From Anaeramoeba flamelloides (Eukaryota > Metamonada > Anaeramoebidae): 64,000 nucleotides of DNA. Shown one piece after another: positions 24,790 to 35,099 of this stretch. Position 1 is the first letter of the stretch, and every line of letters begins with the position of its first letter. The position numbers and the translations under genes were made by a program. The notes under the pieces were generated by a model, which was not told the origin of the DNA, searched no databases, and saw only the letters and a list, made by a program, of their open reading frames with translations. The DNA is taken from NCBI GenBank assembly GCA_027625915.1, contig JANTQA010000042.1, positions 756,001 to 820,000 of the forward strand, read 5' to 3'.

Positions 24790-26110
24790 AAACAATCATT
24801 GTCAAAATATAATGAAAAAAAAATAAATAAATATTAATAATAAATCAAAAAAATCGAAAAAATTAATCAAAAAATTATAAATAAAAATCATTCATTTCTT
24901 GATATTATCTTTAAAATTTAATATAATTACCACTTTTTAGTTAAGTTTTTTTAATTCTACATTGAAATACTTTTTTTGTAAAATTTTTGAAAAATAACTT
25001 ACTTTCTTATTTCAAAAGAATTTCCAAAATGAATTTAAAAATCATATTTTATATATAATTCAAATAATTCTAGTTTGATTTCCGAAAATAGGATGACTTT
25101 TAAATTCTTATTGAAAATAAAGATTTATGGGACAAATTCGTTTGATTTCATAATTATTCATTTTGTATAAAATGAGAACTCAAAATAATTCTTAAAATCT
25201 GATTGAATTTTTTAAAAATTTTCTATATTATATATAAAATCTTTTGTAACTATTTTTTGATTCAAAAAAAATTCAATCCCTTTACTTTAATTTTTGTAAT
25301 TGTATTCTTTATTATTATTTTTGTTTTATTAAAATATTTTACAAATTTACTTTCAAAACTCTTTTTTTAAATACATTCAGTTCCACTTTTAAGGCACAAA
25401 TTTTCAAGGGAAATTAAAGCACAATAAAAATTTAAAATTAAGTTACAAACTTTTGGATTCTAGGAAAACTATTTGTAAAAAAAAAATTCGGAATTTTGTG
25501 CCTTAAATTGAGATTTTTTTGTACTATAAATTTCGTTGAAAATTTGTGCCTTAAAAGTGAAATTGACTTTATTTATATGAAACTAAACATAATAAATAGT
25601 AATGAGGCAAGAAATTCAAGTTTATAAATTGTATGGGTTCATTCAAATTAAGAAGAAGAAAAAGAAAAAAAATCGTTGAAGCTCCCTTTTTCTCGATTTT
25701 TTTTTTTTTTTTTTTTTTCATTCTAAACTTCAACAAATTTATTTGGAAAGGTGGTCTTTTGTGTTTAGTCTTCTAAAAAAGATAAGATTTATTTCAAATA
25801 CACACCTTTTTGGGTCTATTTTTTTTTTTATTATTTGATTTAATTTCGATCATTTCTATAAACAAATTTCTAGATCCAAAACCAGATTTAATAAAACCAA
25901 AAAATTAATCAAAAAAAATGTTCAAAAAACTGAAAACAGAAAGATTCAACTCTGGACTACTTTGGTTTTCTTTTCACAAATCGAGCAGCAAATGATATTT
26001 TGGTTTCAAAGTTTCAAAATATCTGATGGCCATCAAAAAATATTTTTCAATAAGTTTTACACAATTACAATTTTTCAAAATGGTAAAATGTACTTACTTG
26101 CTTAAAAAGA
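24790..26110. repeat. Dispersed repeat I, copy 2, interrupted by a MITE
   Basis: Aligns with 6420-7500 on both sides of a family A MITE. Landmarks are AATTCAATCCCTTTACTTTA before it, and GAAATTCAAGTTTATAAATT and TAGATCCAAAACCAGATTTA after it. The extra length relative to copy 1 is largely the MITE. Confidence 0.7.
25372..25571. repeat. Family A MITE, copy 2
   Basis: 196 bp between TA dinucleotides. The left arm CATTCAGTTCCACTTTTAAG faces TTAAAAGTGAAATTGACTT. The terminal CAGT/ACTG has drifted, so this is an older copy than those at 897 and 45075. It sits in repeat I at a position that is unoccupied in copy 1. Confidence 0.8.
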
Positions 26111-26768
26111 TTATACCAAAAAAACTAAAATACTAAATATATTATTTAAACAAAAGAAATGTATTTGAAAGAATTATTTATTTAAAACAGAATAAAATAT
26201 TTATATATTAATGAAAATATCCAATTTTTGTGACTTTTTTTTTTTTAGAATTTTAAACAAATTGGAAAATCGATAAGTCAAATTATTCAATATTAAATCC
26301 AATATATTTTTGGATCCTTAACATCATAATGAATAGAGTAACTTTTTGGATTTCTGTCAAATATTGTTTTTTTTTGGGAATTAATCTATATTGAATATTT
26401 TTGTTCTTTAAAAAATCAAAATATTTTTAGAAATATTCTGAGAGAATTTTTTTTTTTTTTTTTTTGATAGTATCACATTCTAAGAAGGGTGTTTGACAAA
26501 AAATCAATTTTTTTTTTTTTATTAAAAAAAAATAACAACAATTCAAATAATAAAAATGTTATATTATTAAAATCCTTTCTAAATAAGAATTATTATAAAA
26601 AAAAAAAAAAAAATCCAATCCACATAGGAAAAAGAATGATTTTTTTTGAATTTTTTTTTGTAATCCCAACCTAAAAGTTTTTCGTTTGTTTGGTTATTAT
26701 TAAAATTTCGGATTATTTTTTTATCGATTTTTATAATTCAATGATTTTTTGTTTTTTAGGAAAACCGT
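26111..26768. other. AT-rich spacer without recognised features
   Basis: Homopolymer-rich DNA between repeat I and the 3' end of the minus-strand gene. The frame at 26489-26674 is Lys/Phe/Asn-only and is treated as chance. Confidence 0.4.
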
Positions 26769-27764
26769 TTACAAATCATAAGGCGGGTTGATATTCATCG
26801 GTTTTTGTTTACGGTTATTTCCAAAACCTTTTTTTTTATGCAATTGATAAGAAAAATATTCGTCTGATAATTCTGATGAAGAATCAAAATCAAAATCATC
26901 ATCAGATTCTGGTAATATAAAAGTTTTATTAAATTGGCACTGGGAACATATTCTTTTTTTTTTTTTTGTTGACAAACTGGGCTTTGTGTGTAATAATTTG
27001 TTTTTATTTTCTTTTGATGATTTTTTTTCTTTGGCTTTTCGTTGTTTTTCATTTGTTTCTTTTTCTTTTTCTTTTTCCAGTAAATTTGAATCTTTATCAA
27101 AAGGTGGTTGCGTTTTATCAAAATTTACATCCATTTCTTTATTTCTTGAAGAATGGTTTTTTTCTTTTGTTTTTTTGATTAAACTTTTTGGTACAAGTCC
27201 ATTGTAAGAACTACTTTTAGATTTGATTATTTTTGTTTGTTCTTTTTTTTCTTTTTCGATTTTATTTTTTCTTTTATGATTTTTTTCTTTGATTATCAAT
27301 TCCATTTCCATATCATTCTTCAATTCTTCGTTCACTAAATTTAAGTCTTTTTTTTCGATTTTATTATTCTCCATATTACTTTTTGGTTGGGTTTCTGCCA
27401 AATATTGTGTTTCTTCGAATTCTAGATCGATATTAGATTTGATGCTTTCTTCTGAATTAGAAACAAAATTACTCTTGTTCATTTCTTTTGTGTTGAAATG
27501 ATCTTGGTGGTTTGTTTTAATTGTACTTTGGCTGTTTGTTTCCTTAGTTTGTGAGTTCTGAATAAATTTTTTTTTGTTTTGTGAAACACCAAAAGATTCT
27601 TGTATGACTAGAGCTTGTAATTGATGGTTCTTTGTTTCTAATTTTTTACAATGCTTTTCATGAAGATCAAGTTCCTTTTCAAGCTCGGCAATGTACGACT
27701 GTAATTTCTTTGTTTCTTGTGAATGTGAAGAATATAATTGCTTTAAAATTTCCTGAAAGGTCAT
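26769..27764 (-). CDS. Coiled-coil, Lys/Ser-rich protein (CtIP-like N terminus, weak)
   Basis: An uninterrupted 331-codon frame from ATG. Residues 1-57 form a coiled coil (FQEILKQLYSSHSQETKKLQ, then repeated Glu/Leu heptads). This resembles the N-terminal tetramerisation segment of CtIP/RBBP8 ([20 protein letters not shown]), but such helices are easily matched by chance. Residues ~65-270 are disordered and rich in Lys, Glu, Ser and Asn, suggesting a nuclear protein. The C terminus has a CSQCQ pair, an acidic DDDFDFDSSSE stretch and ends NPPYDL. No CtIP/Sae2 C-terminal domain could be recognised. I am sure of the gene, not of its function. Confidence 0.75.
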   Translation of the reverse strand: MTFQEILKQLYSSHSQETKKLQSYIAELEKELDLHEKHCKKLETKNHQLQALVIQESFGVSQNKKKFIQNSQTKETNSQSTIKTNHQDHFNTKEMNKSNFVSNSEESIKSNIDLEFEETQYLAETQPKSNMENNKIEKKDLNLVNEELKNDMEMELIIKEKNHKRKNKIEKEKKEQTKIIKSKSSSYNGLVPKSLIKKTKEKNHSSRNKEMDVNFDKTQPPFDKDSNLLEKEKEKETNEKQRKAKEKKSSKENKNKLLHTKPSLSTKKKKRICSQCQFNKTFILPESDDDFDFDSSSELSDEYFSYQLHKKKGFGNNRKQKPMNINPPYDL

Positions 27765-27956
27765 TTGAAAAAATGTTCAAAAAATGAAATAATTTTTTTG
27801 AATTATATTTTTAAAACTGTTTTTTTGAATAGCCTTTGAAAACAATTTTTCTTAAACTTGGATTTTTATTTGATGTTTTCCACAAGATCTTATTCAAAAC
27901 AAAAATATTTTCAAAAAATTGAATAACTTGTTTTTTTTCATGAAACCTCAAAAACT

Positions 27957-28754
27957 TTAAGGTTAAAAATCCTTGAAAAATGAAAAAGTTTTTGTCATGT
28001 ACTTGGTGTGATAACTTGCTATTTGGTGATTAGGTGATCGATCCTGGAACTTTTATGGATTTTTCAAGTGGATAAAAAAGTCAATTTTCGACAATTTATT
28101 TTTTTATTTTAACAAAATCTGAATTGAAGAGTGGAAGATTAATTGTATGCAAGTTACTGATAAATTCAAATACATATAATAAACTTTTTATTCAATTTCC
28201 ATTTAGATAACTCTATCAAGTCAACTTTTCAAACAGTTCTTAGGAGGAATATTTCAAAGATCAACTAATTTTACAAAGTTACTAAAGATTTAAAGCAATA
28301 AAATACTTTATCTAAATTCAAGGGAAAAAATTCGTAAAATGGAAAGTGAAGTAAAAATTTTCAAACACCTATTTGAATTTATCAGTATTGAATAATGAAT
28401 TTTGATTTTTGTGTTTTTGATGGAAAAATTCCACAGCTTACTCGATTACCCAATATGTATATCATGAAAATTAATTTTTTTATAAAAAATTTCCAAATAA
28501 AACAAAACCTAAATAAAAATTTCATTTGACAATCCAAAGAGTCAGAAGTTAAAATTAAACATAAATAAAACCTATTGATCTTTACTCATAAATTACGTTT
28601 TGGGGAAAATAAATAACTTGTCAAAAATTGTCTTTTATATACACTTTAAAAATATCTACAAGGTCCAGGATTGATCAGCTAATGACCTAAATAACAGATC
28701 GTTACACAAAGTATGAGATTATTTTTTTCTTATTTCATGGATTTTAATCCTTAA
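27957..28754. repeat. Family C TTAA inverted-repeat element, copy 2
   Basis: TTAA lies at both ends (27957-27960, 28751-28754). The left arm GGTTAAAAATCCTTGAAAAA mirrors the right TTTCATGGATTTTAATCC. The subterminal block GTGATCGATCCTGGAAC is mirrored by GTCCAGGATTGATCAGC. At 798 bp it is about 240 bp longer than the other copies, so its centre holds extra sequence. It starts 190 bp upstream of the coiled-coil gene's ATG. Confidence 0.75.
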
Positions 28755-28899
28755 ATAATCTTATCTTCTCAAAACGAAAGAGAATCAACTGTAATTATTT
28801 ATAAATAAACTTATCAACTAAATACTAATTGAATTTTGATAAAGAAAATTTTATCGAAAACATCTTTTCAATAATTATGGTAAAATGTAAATTATTTAA

Positions 28900-29450
28900 A
28901 TTCATCTAAACTAAAATTCAAAATTTTCCACACAGTTAATATGGCCCAAACAATCACAATAATACAATTCATTCAAATAGGAAATAATTTTGATTTTTGA
29001 AAAATATGTAAAATCATTTTTTCGTCTTTTTAGTTTTTATTGTTTTCATTTCAGTTTTCCCAATTGCGTAATCTGTTTCGTTAGATCTGGATTTTTTTTC
29101 CCAATGATTGATTAAGGTTAAAGGTTGTTCAAAATAGAAGAACTCAAATAAAATTAGCAAATAGTATCTAACCCTTTGATTGATCAATATTCCTAATAAA
29201 ATTTGAACAAATTTGTTAAGGTATTTTTTTGTTTTGCTCTCTCCAAAATTTTTAACACACCAATGATTTATTCATATTGATAATTATTTATTTTTTTTTT
29301 TTTGTGAGTATTGTAATTTATAAACAAGTGTTAAAATTTCCGTTAGTGAATGGTTCTAATTTGGTATTTCTTTGAGAATTGATTAATTAAATTTTTTTTT
29401 TTTTAAAAATTGAATTTTGGTGTGTTAACTATTTTGAATTGGAGTTTTTG
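28900..29450. repeat. Dispersed repeat K, copy 1
   Basis: Matches 42130-42640 in order. Landmarks are GAAATAATTTTGATTTTTG, TAGAAGAACTCAAATAAAAT, GCGAATGGTT-type and TTTGGTATTTCTTTGAGAAT segments, and TGTGTTAA..ATTTTGAATTGGAGTTT. No terminal repeats or open frame are evident. Confidence 0.65.
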
Positions 29451-29606
29451 TCAAAAATTTTTAAATTTCAATTTATTACATTTAAAAATCATAGGTAATC
29501 ATTAATATAATGCATTTTATTTTTCAGTCATTTTTAAGTATTTTTTTTTATACTTGAAAACTACTATAATATTAATACATTAACATTATTTTATGAACTA
29601 AACCCT

Positions 29607-30140
29607 CCTCTAATTATTTGTACACAACCAAAATCAAAAATAGGAAAAAAAAAACTCGATTTATTATATTTTTCGAAACCTAATATTAAATCATATTTAA
29701 GTTAGATATTATTATTATTATTTTAATAAGTATCCATTTTTATCCCAATAAAAGCAAAGAATTAAAAACCCAAAAAAAAAAAAATTGGTGTGTCCAAAAT
29801 AATGAAACGAGAAATTGTAAAAAAATTGTAAAACGTAATTTTTTGAAATTTAACCAAAAATTGTTGATCGATCAAATGTTAAGATACCATCCACCAATTG
29901 TTTGTGATTTTTTCCTTTATCAAAACTCCAAATTAACTTTCTATCTCCCATTGAAAAAATTTTTCAGATCTAAGTAACCAGATTACGATAATTGGAAAAA
30001 AGGAAATGAAAATAAAACAAAAAAGATAAAAAATGAAATAGTTTGTAAAATCAAAATTATTGCCAAATTAAATTTAAAGTGTAGTATTGCTATTTTTTTC
30101 AACGATTTAACTGTGTTTAAAATTTTGGAATTTTGTTTAT
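29607..30140. repeat. Family F inverted-repeat element, copy 1 (diverged ends)
   Basis: Aligns with 56961-57470. Shared segments include GGTGTGTCCAAAATAATGAA, GATCGATCAAATGTTAAGAT and ATGAAAATAAAACAAAAAAG. The right end AACTGTGTTTAAAATTTTGG is a decayed form of the copy-2 terminus. Confidence 0.65.
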
Positions 30141-30339
30141 TATTGCTTTTTTAATAAAAAGAAACAATTTGCAATAAAAGAACTATTTCTAATAATGTTT
30201 TTTTTTATTTTGTGTTAAATTTTGTTTTTTTCAAAGAAAAAAAATAACAATGCAATATATAAGGAACCAAGAAAGATAAAAATAAAAAGAAATCAAAATA
30301 AAAAATAATATTGAATTTATTTAATTATATAATTTGAAG

Positions 30340-30600
30340 AATATCAATGTATGAATATACAAATATATGAATATATGTATATTTATTTATATATATAGTT
30401 TATTTTATCTTTTTTAAAATTCAAAATGGTTTTTATAAATTATGAACCAAATTAGTCCTCTTTTGAAATAATATTTATTATTATTATTTTAGAATAATTA
30501 ATTATATTAACATTAATAAAAAATTTTACTATTTTTAATATATACATATATACATATACATACATACATATATATATATATATAATGACATAAATATTAT
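30340..30600. repeat. TA-rich simple sequence downstream of CCR4
   Basis: A run of ATATATGAATATA and TACATATATACATA units, with no coding capacity. It lies 60 bp beyond the CCR4 stop codon and may include the 3' end signal of that gene. Confidence 0.6.
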
Positions 30601-30661
30601 TTAAAAGAAGTCGGCAAATAAAACGATGAATAAATGAAAAATATTAAATTATAAAAACATG

Positions 30662-32710
30662 TTAAATCAGGAATTCCCCCATTAAGGGGATGTGATCCGA
30701 AGGGAAATGGCAATTAGGGAATCCCAAATATTTTTTTTTTGCTTGCTTTTTCTCCAAAGGACAGAGAAATCCGATGGGGATAAAACAATCTGCATCATAC
30801 CAAATATAATCTATTACTCCTTCAAAGTCCAATGTCAAGTTTGTAAAGGAATCCGGATTTGAATCAAATTCAAGGAAATGCTGATATAGGGAAGTTAATT
30901 TGCTTATTGAGTGGCTTAAACCAAATTTGGAATAGTCTCCATAATCGTAATATTGGTATTTTATTTGTTCCTTTTCCTTTTCTTCTTTTTTCTCTTTCTT
31001 TCCATTGCCGCCGCCATTATTATTCTTTACCTGGGAGCTCTTAGAATTCAAATTTTTGAAATATGAAGAAGAATAAGGATTATTGCCGCCGTGGTTATTC
31101 TTAATAAAATCAGGATGCTTGGGGTCTACACTGCCCTGTGATAGTAAGTCGATTGCAGCACTATTATACATTGAATTAAAATCGCCACAGATAAAAACAG
31201 GTATTCCAGGAAATTCTGTTTGCTTCAAGTGTTCAATTTCCTCGAGCAAAAATTGCACCTGAAAGGCCTTGACATCGGGATACATGGGGCTCCAGTATGT
31301 GTGCACGTTCGCTACCATTAATAACTTGCCCGTTGCCTTACATTTCAGAACCAGGATTTGTGCAACTTGATCCCTTGTTCCCAATCGATCTAGGGCAACC
31401 TTTGGGAGGTCTTCCATTTCAATTTTCCTTTGCGCAACGTCTGGGAAATCGATTGCAGTGTGCTTGATGTAATCGAATTTGGCTTTACTGAAAAAAATGG
31501 CTACGCCGTCCACGCGATCTGCTTCGCTTTTTGGCATATTCCAATATCTGGCTTTAATTTTAAATATACTTGAATACCCCCACTCATCGAACTTTGGTTC
31601 AAAAAATTCCTTAAATTGACCCCATTCCACTTCCTGTAAACAGATGATGTCTGGGATTTTTTTTTCTTCTTGTTCATTCATATAAAATTGGTTGTTCATT
31701 TTGGAATTTTTGTTACTAAACAAATTAGTAAAAAAATTATTTTGTTCTTGTTTTTGTTGTTGTTTCTGCTGCTGTGATTGTTCGTCTTCTAATCTGAAGA
31801 TTTCTTGAACAATCTTTTTCCTGCGATACATCCAATCAATTGCAAAATTTGGTGTGTAGATATACAGTTCCTTATTTGCATATGTGTTGCTCAAAATGTT
31901 AAAAGACATAACAACGATCGATTCTTTCCCCAACAATTCTCTTTGTGGTAGAATCGAAAGGATTTCTCTTGAGCCATTGATCCATGGCCGATTCAATTTT
32001 GGGAATTTAGGTATCGCGGAATGTAAATAAAATTGTGTTAGGTTGCGCCCAGATAGCAACAACTCGTTTGGCAAATTGTTTGCAATTGGATTCGAAGTCA
32101 AGTTAATTTCTTGAAGAGTTAATAAATGAGAAATTTCATAGGGCAAATGAGTGATTAAATTAGAGTGCAAATCAAGCTTTTCGAGCCGAGTTAAAAAACC
32201 AATGCTTGACGGTAAACTAATTAATTGATTATCAGAAGCAATCAAAGTTTTTAAATTATTTTGGAAATCAAAAAGATCTTCGGGTAAAGTTTCCAAATAA
32301 TTAAATGAAAGATCCAGCAAGACAATGTTTTTGTAGTACTGGAATAAAAAGCTTGGTACTTTAAATAGCTTTTGTTTTTTTAAATCTAAACCATTGATTT
32401 TTAATTCTTTTTTTTTTTTTTTTTGTTTCATAAATTCATCCAAGCTTTTGGAATTCTTTTCTAATCCTTCTTCTCCCTTTTTGTTGTCATCACCGAAATT
32501 TAGGAAGAATTCTTTTTTTTGTTCTTTGTTTTCTTGGATTGGGAATTGAAGTGCTTCTTGTTTGTTTTGTTTTTGTTCTTTTTCTTTTTCTTTTCCCTTT
32601 CCGTTTCCCTTTTCGTTTCCTTTCCCTTTCCCATTTCCTTTCTCCTTTTCGTTTCCTTTTCCGTTTCCTTTTCCTTTTCCTTTTTTTTGGTTGTTCATAG
32701 TTTCAATCAA
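30662..32710 (-). CDS. CCR4: CCR4 / CNOT6 deadenylase, catalytic subunit of CCR4-NOT
   Basis: This enzyme removes mRNA poly(A) tails in the cytoplasm (established for the family). The single 682-codon frame has three parts. Residues 1-105 are a low-complexity Lys/Gly/Asn/Glu tail built from KGNGKGKG-type units. Residues ~120-240 are leucine-rich repeats that contact NOT1 in homologues (LLDLSFNYLETLPEDLF, LEKLDLHSNLITHLP). Residues ~264-682 are an exonuclease-endonuclease-phosphatase nuclease. Catalytic residues expected for this fold are present: Asn271 in SFNILSNTYA, Glu360 in CLQEVEW, Asp510 and Asn512 in GDFNSMY, Asp634 in GVIDYIW and His673 in PSDHIPL. A Gln-rich insert (~312-345) and a Lys/Asn/Gly insert (~535-585) lengthen it. 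No intron is needed. ATG at codon 5 is an alternative start. Confidence 0.96.
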   Translation of the reverse strand: MIETMNNQKKGKGKGNGKGNEKEKGNGKGKGNEKGNGKGKEKEKEQKQNKQEALQFPIQENKEQKKEFFLNFGDDNKKGEEGLEKNSKSLDEFMKQKKKKKELKINGLDLKKQKLFKVPSFLFQYYKNIVLLDLSFNYLETLPEDLFDFQNNLKTLIASDNQLISLPSSIGFLTRLEKLDLHSNLITHLPYEISHLLTLQEINLTSNPIANNLPNELLLSGRNLTQFYLHSAIPKFPKLNRPWINGSREILSILPQRELLGKESIVVMSFNILSNTYANKELYIYTPNFAIDWMYRRKKIVQEIFRLEDEQSQQQKQQQKQEQNNFFTNLFSNKNSKMNNQFYMNEQEEKKIPDIICLQEVEWGQFKEFFEPKFDEWGYSSIFKIKARYWNMPKSEADRVDGVAIFFSKAKFDYIKHTAIDFPDVAQRKIEMEDLPKVALDRLGTRDQVAQILVLKCKATGKLLMVANVHTYWSPMYPDVKAFQVQFLLEEIEHLKQTEFPGIPVFICGDFNSMYNSAAIDLLSQGSVDPKHPDFIKNNHGGNNPYSSSYFKNLNSKSSQVKNNNGGGNGKKEKKEEKEKEQIKYQYYDYGDYSKFGLSHSISKLTSLYQHFLEFDSNPDSFTNLTLDFEGVIDYIWYDADCFIPIGFLCPLEKKQAKKKYLGFPNCHFPSDHIPLMGEFLI

Positions 32711-33525
32711 TGAATTATTTTGTGTATGAAAAAGAAAAATAAATAATCGGGTCTTGTTTTTGAATTTATAATTATTTTTAGAACTGATACAGGATAAAGT
32801 TGCAATAAAATAATCGATTTAAATAACAAAGATAAATTGTGTTAAATAACAAAAGAAAAAATGAAATCTCTAATTTTAATAAACACAGTTCTTAAGAAAG
32901 TGATGTACAGTATCTTAGAATGATTCAGAAAGGAATATTTTTTTCTTTTTTGTCAAATAATGATTTTTTTCTGAGACTGAGAAATGTGTTGATGATTTAA
33001 TCCTTTTGTGTTGTGACTGATTTTTAAAATCGACTGAGAAAATCAGAAAAACGTTAATAGACCAATAAAGAAAATACACATGTTTCCCGTTATCTCTAAG
33101 TCAACAACAATACCCTAAAAAAAATCTACTAAAAATGTAATAGAAACCCAAAAACAAATTTAACTCATCCTGAAATTGAAAAACAATGAAAAAACCTGAA
33201 ATGTTTTAAATGTTATTTACAGAAATGAACTATTGATTTTAATTGTCAGATCCTTTTTTTCTCTTATCTTTCAAATGATCCAAAATTAAACATATTTCAG
33301 AATAATTTTAAAAACAATTATTTTCTTTGAAAGAGAAAGAAATCTTATTGCACCTGTGGGAAGTCTACAAAAATAAAATCGAAAAACAAAACTAGTCTCT
33401 TCTTGAAATAACTCGATATAAAAAATAAACTTAAAATCAAAAAAAATTTTCATCAATATTTTAAACTTTAAAATATATATATTTCTATATTCTACTACGA
33501 TTTCGTATCTATGTATTCATAATGC
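32711..33525. other. Upstream region of CCR4
   Basis: About 0.8 kb with no recognised element. The first 150 bases upstream of the ATG are A-rich and probably hold the leader; a specific promoter motif cannot be assigned. Confidence 0.4.
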
Positions 33526-34084
33526 TTAAGGTTTACAATCCCTGAAATTTGAAAAAAAAATTATTTGAGGTTAGATTTGGTGAAATGTTAATTTGGTTCG
33601 TAGGTGATCGATCTTGGCTTGGTATGAATATTAAGAAGTTGTTCAAAATTGATTATTTTTGACAATTATTTTTTTTTTTCCAAAATTCCAATTGAAAAGT
33701 GTAAGACAACTATACCCAAATTAAGTTATAAAAAAAAAAGTGTTTTGTAAACTATTGATTGAAAATTTTAATTAGGCTTTGTATTATTTGGGGCTTTTGA
33801 AAAAAAATTTTTTTTTCATTTAGTTAATTAACTAGAAAGGAAAATAAAAAGTTTCTTCTACAACCCAAAAATCTAAATTTAAACACCTAACAATTTATTA
33901 ATCTTAGACTCTTCAATTCATATTTCAAAATTAAAAAAAAATAAATTGGAAAAAATTTCCATTTAGAACCACTATTAATATTCATACCAAGCCAAAGATT
34001 GATCAGATAATGAACCAAATTAAAATGCCACCACGCCCTACATTGGATAATCTTTTTTCAAATTTCAGGGTTTGTAAACCTTAA
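33526..34084. repeat. Family C TTAA inverted-repeat element, copy 3
   Basis: TTAA is at both ends (33526-33529, 34081-34084). The tips are GGTTTACAATCCCTGAAATT and AATTTCAGGGTTTGTAAACC, nearly perfect inverted repeats. Subterminal GATCGATCTTGGCTTGGTAT is mirrored by ATACCAAGCCAAAGATTGAT. 559 bp, no open frame. Confidence 0.85.
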
Positions 34085-34570
34085 AGGCTGAATCATAAAA
34101 GTTTAAAATAATTTTTTGAAATGGAATAAAATCGTTTTTTTAATTTGTATCAGTCCTTAATCTCAATTAAAAATCAAGTAATTGTGATTTGCAATTGATC
34201 TTAAAAAATCAACAATTTAAAAATGAGTACATTTTTAAAATAAACTCCGAAATGATAAAACCTAATTTCCAATTTTTATGGTTCCAATTTATTAAAATTA
34301 AAAATAAGTGTGTTGGTTTTGAATTGTCTCTCTTTCGCACTTTTAGAGATCTTGAAGATTTTTTCATTTGTTTGATTTCCCAAATAAGTTATTTTTTATC
34401 CTAAAAGAATATTACAGAATCATTACTTTACCAAATGTAGACGGTTACAATAAATCAAAAATTGGACTAGACTCAATCAAATTAAATTGATTTTCGATTG
34501 GAAGAAAACAATTTGTTTTCAATTAAAGAAATTTCAGTATTTGGAAATATATAATGAGAATAGATATCAG
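34085..34570. repeat. Dispersed repeat H, copy 2
   Basis: Begins directly after the family C element and matches 5355-5850 (AAAATAATTTTTTGAAATGG, TTTTAGAGATCTTGAAGATT, GAAAACAATTTGTTTTCAAT). Open frames here are artefacts of the repeat. Confidence 0.65.
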
Positions 34571-35099
34571 AAATTTTTTTAAAATTGGATTTTTTTAAAT
34601 TGAAAACACTTTTAATTTATCTTCAAAAGTTGATTTTCTCGAATTAAGAATGCCAATTAGAATTTTTTTTTAAAATTAGATTATTTGGAATTTTTTGATA
34701 TTTTTCAATTTTTTTTTTGTTTGGTTAGATTTATTTTGAAAATGAGATCCGAAGAATTTTTTTTTTTTTGAATTTTTTTATAATCAAAATGATTATTAGT
34801 AAAACCATTATTTTTTAGTAGAATGGTTCCTATTGGGTATTGGGTAAATTGATTGTTTGTAAAGAGTTGCTTAATAAAAAAAATATTAAGAAAAAATACC
34901 AAAAAAATTAATTAAAAATATTAACAAAATACTTTTTAAAACCAGTATTTTTTTTTTTTTAATGGAGGTGTGTTTTTTTAGGTCTTAACTTCTTTATTTC
35001 TAAATTTTTTTTTAAAATTTTTTATCAATAATCAGGATTTTCTTTATCATTTACCAATCAAAAGATAAATAATGATTCTTTATTTTGAATAATATCTAA

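Noticed and set aside
26966-27207. Plus-strand frames within the coiled-coil gene
   Set aside because: They are antisense shadows of Lys/Glu codons, giving Phe/Leu/Ser-rich translations.
30859-32713. Plus-strand frames opposite CCR4
   Set aside because: They are shadows of the CCR4 frame, caused by low-complexity Lys and Gly codons.
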